DNA of 9,067 nucleotides from SAR202 cluster bacterium (GTDB taxonomy: Bacteria; Chloroflexota; Dehalococcoidia; Lucifugimonadales; UBA3495). Each line of letters starts with the position of its first letter. The stretch's first letter is position 1. Under the pieces are notes generated by a model. It was not told where the DNA came from and made no database searches. It saw nothing but the letters and a program-made list of their open reading frames with translations. The stretch is from NCBI GenBank assembly GCA_009392095.1, contig VFHF01000212.1, positions 1 through 9,067 on the forward strand. The letters are read 5' to 3'. Both the position numbers and the translations under genes were made by a program. This document shows, in pieces, positions 1-7,066 of the stretch.

Positions 1-1
1 C

Positions 2-226
2 GGGCGGGTCTGGGTGTTTTACTCGATTCCCACTATCGGCACGCGCGGGTTGGAACTGGTCAAGGAGGAATCGCTAGACCTGGTCCTTCTGAAATCGGAC
101 TTTCCAGACAAAACTCTGATTGCAGTGATAAGAGAATTACGAGAATTCTCTGATGTGCCGCTGGTCGTTATGAATCATCAGACTAATGATCTGGAACCAG
201 TGACTGCGTTGGAAGCCGGCGCCTAA
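2..226 (+). CDS. Truncated receiver-like domain protein, 5' end outside window
   Basis: The frame is open from the left edge; a GTG at 14 could be a start, but the residues GRVW before it fit the fold, so the gene probably begins upstream. The protein reads like the middle of a CheY-type receiver domain: an alpha-2 helix (GLELVKEES), strand 3 (LDLVLL), the FPD loop, helix 3 (IRELREFSDVP), strand 4 (PLVVM) and helix 4 (VTALEAGA). In family members LVLL is followed by the phospho-accepting Asp; here it is Lys (LVLLKSDFPD). The usual DDY...KP segment with the conserved Lys should follow LEAGA, but TAA comes instead. The piece therefore cannot act as a normal phospho-receiver. It may be a degenerate pseudo-receiver at the end of a longer protein, or a decaying gene. 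Confident about the fold likeness, unsure whether it is functional. Confidence 0.55.
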   Translation, partial: GRVWVFYSIPTIGTRGLELVKEESLDLVLLKSDFPDKTLIAVIRELREFSDVPLVVMNHQTNDLEPVTALEAGA

Positions 227-248
227 TCAGAGCCGGTTTTTATCTTTT
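213..248 (+). terminator. Probable intrinsic terminator of the receiver-like gene
   Basis: An inverted repeat of AAGCCGGC (213-220) and GCCGGTTT (232-239) can form an 8-bp stem with one G-U pair and an 11-base loop that contains the stop codon. It runs directly into a T-rich tract (TTTTTATCTTTT, 237-248). This is the classical arrangement for a Rho-independent terminator on the plus strand. No T-run follows the stem on the minus strand, so it should not end the opposing operon. Strength not calculated. Confidence 0.5.
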
Positions 249-459
249 CCCGTTGGTGTCTTTTAACGAATCGCTGAAGGGCGACCAACGCCCATAACCC
301 TTCTATCACGGTGATGGGATATACCTCTTCCAGGGCGCTGTATAAGGAAGTCATGCCAGAGCCCACGGCAAAGATGAGCACTAACCACCTGGAACGCTCC
401 TCGGTCCAGTAGGAAAGAAACATGATCGTCACGGCGATGACGCCAAATGTGGTCAACAT
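223..459 (-). CDS. Small three-helix membrane protein, last gene of ACR3 run
   Basis: A 78-residue protein if read from the ATG at 459. The open frame extends to an ATG at 549, but those extra 30 residues are polar, overlap the ACR3 3' end and do not look like this protein; neither start has a strong Shine-Dalgarno. It is nearly all membrane: hydrophobic segments at about residues 3-17, 24-42 and 47-64, separated by short charged loops (TEERSR, then EEVYP), and a basic tail (QRFVKRHQREKIK) that should face the cytoplasm. The helix with IEGLWALVALQRF resembles the last helix of short bacterial inner-membrane proteins such as the CBU_0592-like group, but that is pattern memory, not a search result. 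It lies 43 bases after the ACR3 stop on the same strand, so co-transcription is likely. Function unknown; the stop overlaps the end of the convergent receiver-like gene. Confidence 0.7.
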   Translation of the reverse strand: MLTTFGVIAVTIMFLSYWTEERSRWLVLIFAVGSGMTSLYSALEEVYPITVIEGLWALVALQRFVKRHQREKIKTGSD

Positions 460-502
460 CTTTGGGCCGTCACTGCGTTTGATCGGATGTTCATAGAATG
501 TT

Positions 503-1552
503 CTAGGTTGCTTCCGACAAGTAATACCGGCGCTGAATGAACAGGGCAACGTTGACCAGGCCTATAAGCACCGGCACCTCAACCAGCGGTCCCACCACCG
601 CCGCCAGCGCCTGCCCAGATCCGATGCCAAAAACACCAACGGCTACGGCGATGGCTAGTTCAAAGTTGTTGCTGGCCGCGGTGAGGGAAACGGCGGCTGT
701 CTTGGAGTAGTCGATTCCCAGGCTCTTGCCCATATAAAAGGAGACCAAGAACATCACCACGAAGTAGATCGACAAGGGAGTCGCTATCCGGACGACGTCC
801 AGCGGGATATCCACGATGACGCTGCCTTTCAGTGAGAACATCACCAATATCGTGAACAACAAGGCAATCAAAGTAATGGGGCTGATTTTGGGAATGAAAA
901 TCTGCTCGTACCAAAGCCTGCCCATCGCCCGCATCAGCACGTACCGGGACAATATCCCTGCGGAGAACGGTATGCCGAGGTAGATCGCCACGCTCTTGGC
1001 TATCTGGGCAATGGTTATATCCACCTTCAAGCCTTCCAGCCCGAACCAGGGGGGTAGAACGGTTATGAATATGTAGGCGTAGAGCGAGTAGAACAGTATC
1101 TGAAATATGGAATTGAGCGCTACAAGTCCGGCGGCATATTGGCTGTCACCATTCGCCAGCTCGTTCCAAACGATCACCATAGCGATGCAGCGGGCCGTCC
1201 CGATAAGGATCACCCCGGCCATGAATTCCGGATAGTCCCTCAGGAAGATAATCGCCAGGAAAAACATCAACACCGGTCCGATCGCCCAATTCTGCACCAG
1301 TGACAGGACCAGGATGCGGTAGTTCCGGAATACCTCGCCTAGCTCCTCATATCGCACTTTGGCCAGCGGTGGGTACATCATCAGTATCAGGCCGACCGCG
1401 ATCGGGATAGACGTGGAGCCCACCGACAGAGATTCGGAAAACTCCGATATCACAGGCCAAAAGTAACCGCTGCCGACGCCGGTGGCCATCGCCAAAAAAA
1501 TCCATACGGTAAGGTAGCGGTCAAGCAGAGATAACCGGCCAAGGCCGACCAT
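503..1552 (-). CDS. acr3: ACR3-family arsenite efflux permease
   Basis: An integral membrane protein of the bile/arsenite/riboflavin transporter superfamily that exports As(III), and in some relatives Sb(III), using the proton motive force. About ten hydrophobic segments span the whole length. Two signatures identify ACR3 rather than ArsB: the motif GTARCIAMVIVWNELANGD with the essential membrane Cys (Cys122 from this start), and ASNNFELAIAVAVGVFG with the conserved Glu (Glu298), followed by GPLVEVPVLIGLV. At 349 residues it is full length. I chose the ATG at 1552 because AGAGG lies five bases before it and the protein then starts close to the usual LLDRYL... N-terminus; an ATG at 1591 in the same frame adds 13 residues but has no Shine-Dalgarno. 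It lies just after the VOC gene on the same strand. No arsR, arsC or arsenic-responsive operator is visible in the window. Confidence 0.96.
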   Translation of the reverse strand: MVGLGRLSLLDRYLTVWIFLAMATGVGSGYFWPVISEFSESLSVGSTSIPIAVGLILMMYPPLAKVRYEELGEVFRNYRILVLSLVQNWAIGPVLMFFLAIIFLRDYPEFMAGVILIGTARCIAMVIVWNELANGDSQYAAGLVALNSIFQILFYSLYAYIFITVLPPWFGLEGLKVDITIAQIAKSVAIYLGIPFSAGILSRYVLMRAMGRLWYEQIFIPKISPITLIALLFTILVMFSLKGSVIVDIPLDVVRIATPLSIYFVVMFLVSFYMGKSLGIDYSKTAAVSLTAASNNFELAIAVAVGVFGIGSGQALAAVVGPLVEVPVLIGLVNVALFIQRRYYLSEAT

Positions 1553-1594
1553 TGATGCCTCTAGGGGACCCGGGGCTTGCAGGCTACCCATCGA

Positions 1595-2068
1595 TCAATA
1601 GGTCGGTGGGCCTTCGTCGAATTGAACCAATATGCCGTCCGGGTCGTAAAGGAAAATGGTCCGTACGTTGCCCTCCGCATCGGTGAAGTCGTCCATGGTT
1701 CCGGCCAATGACGCGCCTTTGGCGACCAGCTCTTGGGCAAAGGCATTGAGGTTTTCTACCCCAAAAGAGATATGGCTGATACCTTTTTGGTCCAACTTAA
1801 TTGGGACGCCGCCCACCAGGTCCCCCGGATGGGACGTAAGCACCAAATATGGCTGGCTGGCTTCGGGGTCGTCGACGTATACGTCGGCCACCGACCGCGA
1901 CTTTCTGGGACGTTCGTAGATATGCTCCGACTGCGCACCCGGCCGCTGCGCCATCTCCTGGGTGGAATGCATCTTCACCGTAAGCCCCAGGAGGTCCCGG
2001 TAGAATTCCAGGGATTTTTCTAGATCGGCCACACAGACCGCGATGTGGGATACGCCTCTAACTTTCAA
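1595..2068 (-). CDS. VOC family (glyoxalase/dioxygenase fold) protein
   Basis: A 157-residue protein made of two beta-alpha-beta-beta-beta units typical of the vicinal oxygen chelate superfamily: VSHIAVCVADLEKSLEFYRD at the start, and GISHISFGVENLNAF (about 96-110) for the second half, ending with YDPDGILVQFDEG. Expected metal ligands are His8 and His99; the usual third ligand, the Glu of DPDGNLIE, is replaced by Gln149, with Asp151 and Glu152 nearby. The start is TTG at 2068: no in-frame ATG precedes the conserved VRGVSHIA, and GGAG lies seven bases upstream. Being first in a run with ACR3, it might modify an arsenical, like the VOC C-As lyase ArsI, but it lacks the vicinal cysteines of ArsI (its only Cys is Cys12), so that name is not given. 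Alternatives are a dioxygenase, isomerase/epimerase or binding protein. Confidence 0.92.
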   Translation of the reverse strand: MKVRGVSHIAVCVADLEKSLEFYRDLLGLTVKMHSTQEMAQRPGAQSEHIYERPRKSRSVADVYVDDPEASQPYLVLTSHPGDLVGGVPIKLDQKGISHISFGVENLNAFAQELVAKGASLAGTMDDFTDAEGNVRTIFLYDPDGILVQFDEGPPTY

Positions 2069-2125
2069 TGTCAGACTCCATATTCTGGTTTCACTGGATC
2101 AAGATGCCGCAGTGTAGAATGCTGG

Positions 2126-2145
2126 TAAACATGACTAAACGTGTC
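2126..2145. repeat. Tandem 10-bp direct repeat in divergent intergenic region
   Basis: TAAACATGAC (2126-2135) is followed at once by TAAACGTGTC (2136-2145), 8 of 10 bases identical and exactly one helical turn apart. It lies between the divergent VOC gene (start 2068) and CoA-transferase gene (start 2196), just after a -10-like TAGAAT at 2115-2120. Tandem sites with this period suit a dimeric DNA-binding regulator, but no regulator gene is beside it and the match could be chance. Confidence 0.3.
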
Positions 2146-2195
2146 TTTCCCAAGTCTCGGCTACCAAGGTTGGGATGGACCCACGAGGTGTTTCA

Positions 2196-3437
2196 ATGAC
2201 CCAAGCAGTCGAAAAACTGCCTCTGCCTCTGGATGGTATCAGAGTACTGGATGCCACCCATATAGTGGCCGGCCCATTTTGTTCTATGATTTTGGCGGAC
2301 ATGGGCGCAGATGTGATCAAGATCGAACGCCCCGGCTCGGGAGACCTTTCCCGGGGCCGTGGGCCGTTCATAAAGGCCGAGGACGGCCGAGAGACCAGTT
2401 CCCGTTTCTTAGGAGTGAATCGTAACAAGAAAAGCGTTTCTATCGATCTTCGTAATGCCCGTTGCAAGACCGCCTTCGAAGAACTGGTCCGCAACTCGGA
2501 CGTGTTGGTAGACAACTGGGGTTCGGGGGCCTTCCGGCGTCTAGGGTTGGACTACGACCACCTTAGCAAGATCAATCCGGGTCTGGTCTATGCCAGTATC
2601 ACCGGATACGGCGATAGTGAAGACCTAAGCGGTCCGTATTCAGACCGTCCGGCCAACAACCTGGCGATCCAGGCCATGTCCGGCTGGATGGAGATCACCG
2701 GAGACCCCGACGGCCCGCCCCAAAGCGTGGGCGATAACATTGGTGATTCCATTCCCGGCGTTTGGACGGCATTGGGAATCGTCTTGGCGCTGGAGACCAG
2801 GCGCAAGACCGGCCGGGGTCAGTACGTGGATATGGCGATGTACGAGTGCATGGTCTCACATATCGAGAGCAACATGAACTCATTTCAGGCCACCGGAGAT
2901 AACCCGGCCCGCTCCCGAGACCGGCTGGCCACTGCCGGCATAACCTTCCGGGCCAAGGACGGTTATTGCGTGCTGGCTGGCGTGCGCACTGAATCCCGTA
3001 TGCGGGATCTATGGAAATTGGTCGGCCGTAAAGACCTCCTGGAGGGGGATGCCCGGTACCTGGCTGGTCCTGGCATGGACGGCCAGTTTTACTTCGAGCA
3101 CATCATCCCGGCCATCGAAGGATGGTCGTCCGAGATCCCCAAGTTTGAAGTTGCGGCTAAGCTGACCGAGATCGGTTTCTCCATGGGAGTAACCCAGACC
3201 GTGGCCGACCTGGCACAGTGTCCCCAATTGGTGGCCCGCCAGATGTTTGTAGACACCGGCGACACCCTGGGTGGGACATTCCGAGGCGTAAGGACCCCGG
3301 CCCGTCTTACTGCCTGCGTTGAATCCCCGGCAGAGACAGCCCCAACCCTTGGGCAGCACAACGCAGAGGTACTCTGTACGTTGGGAGGCATGACTGCTGA
3401 TGAAGTGTCTGAATTGGAGGCGGAAGGGGCTCTTTAA
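2196..3437 (+). CDS. Class III (CaiB/BaiF) CoA-transferase
   Basis: A cytosolic enzyme of the CaiB/BaiF (formyl-CoA transferase/CoA:oxalate transferase, alpha-methylacyl-CoA racemase) family, which moves CoA between carboxylic acids through an aspartyl-CoA thioester. Family landmarks are in order: LDGIRVLDATHIVAGPFCSM at the N-terminus, ADMGADVIKIERPGSGD, NRNKKSVSIDL, a domain-swapped middle with LVYASITGYGD, then NIGDSIPGVW, in which the Asp (Asp184 from this start) aligns with catalytic Asp169 of formyl-CoA transferase, and KTGRGQYVDMAMYE. The C-terminus has LGQHNAEVL, the usual end of the family. At 413 residues it is full length. ATG 2196 is preferred because GAGGTG precedes it by five bases; ATG 2175 (seven residues more) is possible. 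It stands alone on the plus strand between two minus-strand genes, and its stop overlaps that of the MFS gene. The acyl substrate cannot be told from the sequence. Confidence 0.95.
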   Translation: MTQAVEKLPLPLDGIRVLDATHIVAGPFCSMILADMGADVIKIERPGSGDLSRGRGPFIKAEDGRETSSRFLGVNRNKKSVSIDLRNARCKTAFEELVRNSDVLVDNWGSGAFRRLGLDYDHLSKINPGLVYASITGYGDSEDLSGPYSDRPANNLAIQAMSGWMEITGDPDGPPQSVGDNIGDSIPGVWTALGIVLALETRRKTGRGQYVDMAMYECMVSHIESNMNSFQATGDNPARSRDRLATAGITFRAKDGYCVLAGVRTESRMRDLWKLVGRKDLLEGDARYLAGPGMDGQFYFEHIIPAIEGWSSEIPKFEVAAKLTEIGFSMGVTQTVADLAQCPQLVARQMFVDTGDTLGGTFRGVRTPARLTACVESPAETAPTLGQHNAEVLCTLGGMTADEVSELEAEGAL

Positions 3438-4711
3438 GTTGGCTCTGCAGACTCGCCCGGCGGTGAGATCGGACGCCGGAGCAAAGGCGAGAAGGACAAA
3501 ACCGGTATCAAGAGCAGGAGTCCCAACGATACGCTCATCGCCACGGCTGCCTGGGCGCTGAAGTAGTTGGCGACTACTCCAACGGCAAGTCCCCCGACCG
3601 CTGCCACACCGATGCACTGGCCCAGCATGCCGAGGGCCGTTCCCCGCATCTCCGGCTCCGACGAGATCAGGATTATCGTGCTCTGCATAGTGCTGTAGCC
3701 GGCTGCGCCTAACCCGGCTAACATCAACATCAAAAACGACACCGGATACCAAGGCGACAGTGCGAAGAACAGCAGGCTTATCAGTTGAAGTACCAATCCC
3801 AGCGCAAATATTCGCCCGTGGTAACGGATCACCGCTAAGGAAGCGATCACTGACGCCGCCGCCAGCGAACCGATAGCTTGAGCGGAGATCAGGATCCCAG
3901 TTAAACCCGGCCCCACGCCCAGATGGTTCTTGGCGACCACTGGGAACAGGGACTCAACGCTGAAGGCCATGGCGTTCATGATCAGAGTGATGAGCAACAC
4001 GCTGCGGATGACGCTGTTATTCAACGAATACTTGAAGCCCCGGGAAACCGTGCTCCAAAAGGCATATGGCGATGGCGCCCGGACCGGCCCACGTCCTTTC
4101 ATCACCAGAATAAGCACGAAAGCAACGATATAGACGACCATCAAGACTATGTAGGTACCCGAGAAATCGGTCAACTCGATCAGCAGACCGGCCAAGAAAG
4201 GCCCCATGAACCTACCAAGAGTCGAGTTGATGGTTTCAAGGGACATAGCGCTAACGATGCGGTCACTGCCAACTAAGTCATAGATCAATGAGCGACGGGA
4301 AGGAAACTCCAAGACGAAGAGCCCGCCTAGGAAGAACGAGGCAATGAAAACATGCCATGGTTCTACCGCGTCGGCCAGAACCAGGACTAGGACCGCACCC
4401 GTTGTGGTTACTGCCACCATGCGGGACACCATCATGATCGCCCAGCGGTTAGCCCGGTCGGCGACCATGCCGGAGATCAGGGCGAACGCCAGCATGGGCA
4501 CCCAACGGAACACGAAGAGCAGGGCAACTTGAAAGGCGGAGTCGGTCAGCTCCAACACCAGGAGGCCCATGACCACCACGTCCATCCAACGTCCGGTGTT
4601 GTCCAGACCGCCAGCGGCCCACATGAGCCGGAAATCCCTAAGTAGGAGCAGGCCCTTGACTCTTTCAGACCAAGGCTTGGGCGATTGCCCAGCAGGCTGT
4701 GTATCTGCCAT
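3434..4711 (-). CDS. MFS transporter, EntS-like (MFS_3) exporter type
   Basis: A 425-residue, 12-helix secondary transporter of the major facilitator superfamily. The loop between helices 2 and 3 holds motif A in the form GMVADRANR (Gly81, Asp85-Arg86, Arg89). The stretch EFPSRRSLIYDLVGSDRI followed by SAMSLETINSTLGRFMGP is characteristic of the MFS_3 group (EntS siderophore exporter, macrolide efflux proteins), so outward transport of a small organic molecule is most likely. A long soluble loop near residue 205-225 (GRGPVRAPSPY) separates the two six-helix halves. The N-terminus (about 1-20) and the Pro/Glu-rich tail are cytoplasmic. ATG 4711 has no evident Shine-Dalgarno, and only 51 bases without a terminator separate it from the upstream molybdenum-subunit gene, so it is probably read from that gene's promoter. 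Substrate unknown. Confidence 0.94.
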   Translation of the reverse strand: MADTQPAGQSPKPWSERVKGLLLLRDFRLMWAAGGLDNTGRWMDVVVMGLLVLELTDSAFQVALLFVFRWVPMLAFALISGMVADRANRWAIMMVSRMVAVTTTGAVLVLVLADAVEPWHVFIASFFLGGLFVLEFPSRRSLIYDLVGSDRIVSAMSLETINSTLGRFMGPFLAGLLIELTDFSGTYIVLMVVYIVAFVLILVMKGRGPVRAPSPYAFWSTVSRGFKYSLNNSVIRSVLLITLIMNAMAFSVESLFPVVAKNHLGVGPGLTGILISAQAIGSLAAASVIASLAVIRYHGRIFALGLVLQLISLLFFALSPWYPVSFLMLMLAGLGAAGYSTMQSTIILISSEPEMRGTALGMLGQCIGVAAVGGLAVGVVANYFSAQAAVAMSVSLGLLLLIPVLSFSPLLRRPISPPGESAEPT

Positions 4712-4762
4712 CGGCTAGCTGGACAGCCGTCCGTCAATCATCAAGAAGAACAGCAGAAGCGG

Positions 4763-7066
4763 TTATGCCTCTTTGGATTCCAAAGCTGTCAGGATCACGT
4801 CGGGAGTCATCGGCAGGTCAAGCATCCGGACGCCGATGGCGTCGGATATGGCATTGGCCAAGGCCGGCAGCGGGGGAATTATCGGCGCTTCGCCGACGCC
4901 CCGGACCCCGAAAATATGCTTGGGGTTTGGTACTTCAATCATCACCGTCTCAATCATTGGCACGTCCAATGACGTGGGCATGCGGTAGTCCAGGAAACTG
5001 GAATTCAACATCGACCCTTCATCGTCGTAGAAATAACTCTCGTTGAGCGCCCAACCGATGCCCTGGACGGTGCCTCCTTGAATCTGCCCTTCAACATAGG
5101 CGGGATGGATTGCCGTGCCAACGTCCATGAACGCGGTGAACCGCAAGATGTCTACCTTGCCGGTCTCTGGGTCTACTTCCACATCCACCAGGTTGCCGGC
5201 GATGATTGGCCCGCTGCCGGGTGAAGCGGCCGAAACCGAGCAGGTGACCGGCCCGCCGGTGCGCATCAGCCGCGCCGACAAATCTTTGAAGCTAATGGTG
5301 TCTTCGGTCTTGGCGCAGAGGAACGTCCCGTGGTCGAAAGATACGTCCTCTTCTTTCATTTCCCAGGTTATGGCCGCCCGGGCCTTCATCAACCGGATGA
5401 TCTCTTCAGAGGCCTGGATAGCGGCGAGGCCGGTGTCGAATGCCGTGCGGCTGCCGCCGGTGACGCCGGTCCATCCGATGGTGTCGGTGTCCACCACGGT
5501 GGGAGATACGTCCTCAGCCTTTATCCCAAGGATCTCGGCGGCTTGCATGGCGACTGCGGTACGGGATCCGCCGATGTCGACCGAGCCGGTGACCAGGTTG
5601 ATCGTGCCGTCATTGTTGACCGTGATGGTGGCCGAAGACGCCTGGCCACCCTGCCACCGATAACCCACTGCGACCCCTCGTCCCTGGTTGGGGCCTGTCA
5701 AAGAGGTCTTGTAATGGGGATGGGCCCGCATGGCCTCTTCCATCTCTTTGATTCCAAAATGGGGGTGTGGCACGCCATTGGGCATGCGGTCACCCTCTTT
5801 GGAGACATTCATCAGCCGGAATTCGATCGGGTCGATGCCCAATTTTTCCGCCAGTTCGTCGATGACTGGCTCCACGGCAAAGGCCCCTTGGGGTTGTCCG
5901 GGTGCGCGGTAGGCCTGGACTTTCTGTTTGTTGCAGACCACGTCGTAGCCGTCCACCAAGAGGTTGGCGATGTTGTAGGGTCCGGTGGCGCACAATGTCC
6001 CGCCGCCGATGGGTGAGCCGGGATAGGCCCCCGCCTCAAAGGCCATCCATAGTTGGGCGGCCGTGATCTTGCCATCTTTGGTGGCGCCGATCTTGGTTCG
6101 CATCAAGGAGGCAGACGTCGGGCCGGTGCCCTCAAAAACGTCTTTCCTGCTCATGACCAATTTCACCGGACGGCCGCTCTTCTTGGAAAGGACCGCGGCT
6201 ACCGGCTCCAGGTAGGTCGTTATCTTGGCTCCGAACCCACCACCGATTTCGGTGGGGATGACTCTAACCTGCGATTCAGGGATGTCCAGGATGGCCGCAC
6301 AGGATGAACGGATGGCGAAAGAACCCTGGGTGCAGGTCCAGATCGTGAGGCGTCCGTCTCCGGCCCAAGTCGCCGTTGAAGCGTGGGGCTCTATGTATCC
6401 TTGATGGACCGTTTGAGTGGTAAATTCCCGTTCGACGATCACATCGGCTTCTTGGAACCCCTCTTCAACGTCTCCCAGTTTGTGTTGGATGTGGCTGGCA
6501 ATGTTGCTCTTGGCCCCGGTGTCATCGCCCTTGGCGAAACGTTCCAATTTGAAATAAGTGGTCAGGTTGTCGTGGAGCAGCGGCGCGTCTTCTTTCATAG
6601 CTTCTTCAAGGCTAAGGACTGGTTTCAGGACCTCGTAATCGATTTCGATCGCCTCCAAAGCTAGTTCTGCGATGTGGGGACTGGTGGCTGAAACCGCGGC
6701 AACGGCGTGGCCTTTATATAGAGCTTTGTCGGCAGCCATAACGTGCTCCGCCATCAGGCGGGCGTTGCCCTGGGTCTCGCTCAGATCGATTATCGAGTCT
6801 GAAATTATGGGGAAGTCTTTTGACGTGACAACCGCAGTAACACCGGATATCGCCTCAGCCTTGCTCGTGTCGATGGACCGGATCCGGGCGTGGGCATAAG
6901 GGCTGCGCAGCACCTTGCCGTGCAACATGCCGGAAAGCTGGATGTCGGCCCCGTACTTGGCCGCGCCAATGACTTTATCGACACCGTCGTGACGTATCGG
7001 CCTGGTGCCGACGACATCGTATTGGCTGGCTTCCGGTGACTGCTGGCTGTTAGTGGTTGTAGTCAA
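4763..7066 (-). CDS. Xanthine dehydrogenase family molybdopterin-binding subunit
   Basis: The large catalytic subunit of a molybdenum hydroxylase, which binds the molybdopterin cofactor and hydroxylates a C-H or aldehyde carbon of an organic substrate with water. At 767 residues it is full length. An N-terminal a/b-hammerhead domain (GTRPIRHDGVDKVIGAAKY, about 20-150) precedes the cofactor domain with VHQGYIEPHA (220-229), CTQGSF (245-250), GGGFGAK (275-281), AYRAPGQPQ (385-393) and RGVGEAPIIPP (722-732), whose Glu725 aligns with the catalytic base. The loop AYRAPGQPQ is not the AYxCSFR loop of true form I CO dehydrogenase, so it is not CoxL. Where relatives have EMGQG it has DIGGS (497-501). 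The start is TTG at 7066, the first start after an in-frame stop, with GGGGGAA just upstream. The FeS and FAD subunits are not adjacent in this window. A strong promoter lies upstream and an MFS gene follows. Substrate unknown. Confidence 0.96.
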   Translation of the reverse strand: MTTTTNSQQSPEASQYDVVGTRPIRHDGVDKVIGAAKYGADIQLSGMLHGKVLRSPYAHARIRSIDTSKAEAISGVTAVVTSKDFPIISDSIIDLSETQGNARLMAEHVMAADKALYKGHAVAAVSATSPHIAELALEAIEIDYEVLKPVLSLEEAMKEDAPLLHDNLTTYFKLERFAKGDDTGAKSNIASHIQHKLGDVEEGFQEADVIVEREFTTQTVHQGYIEPHASTATWAGDGRLTIWTCTQGSFAIRSSCAAILDIPESQVRVIPTEIGGGFGAKITTYLEPVAAVLSKKSGRPVKLVMSRKDVFEGTGPTSASLMRTKIGATKDGKITAAQLWMAFEAGAYPGSPIGGGTLCATGPYNIANLLVDGYDVVCNKQKVQAYRAPGQPQGAFAVEPVIDELAEKLGIDPIEFRLMNVSKEGDRMPNGVPHPHFGIKEMEEAMRAHPHYKTSLTGPNQGRGVAVGYRWQGGQASSATITVNNDGTINLVTGSVDIGGSRTAVAMQAAEILGIKAEDVSPTVVDTDTIGWTGVTGGSRTAFDTGLAAIQASEEIIRLMKARAAITWEMKEEDVSFDHGTFLCAKTEDTISFKDLSARLMRTGGPVTCSVSAASPGSGPIIAGNLVDVEVDPETGKVDILRFTAFMDVGTAIHPAYVEGQIQGGTVQGIGWALNESYFYDDEGSMLNSSFLDYRMPTSLDVPMIETVMIEVPNPKHIFGVRGVGEAPIIPPLPALANAISDAIGVRMLDLPMTPDVILTALESKEA

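Noticed and set aside
1595..2068. Naming the VOC gene arsI because it adjoins ACR3
   Set aside because: ArsI has a vicinal Cys pair needed to bind the arsenical; this protein has only Cys12.
2090..2120. Promoter with TAGAAT (2115-2120) for the CoA-transferase
   Set aside because: The only -35-like hexamers (TTTCAC/TTCACT, near 2089-2095) are 19-20 bases away and poor matches.
3009..3752. Minus-strand open frame of 247 codons
   Set aside because: It lies opposite the CoA-transferase and in another frame of the MFS gene; both of those have clear family motifs, this one has none.
5115..6016. Long plus-strand open frames opposite the molybdenum subunit
   Set aside because: They are antisense to strongly conserved motifs of a full-length gene and their proteins look random.
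4763..7066. Naming the molybdenum subunit coxL (CO dehydrogenase)
   Set aside because: The active-site loop is AYRAPGQPQ, not AYxCSFR, and no coxS or coxM is adjacent.
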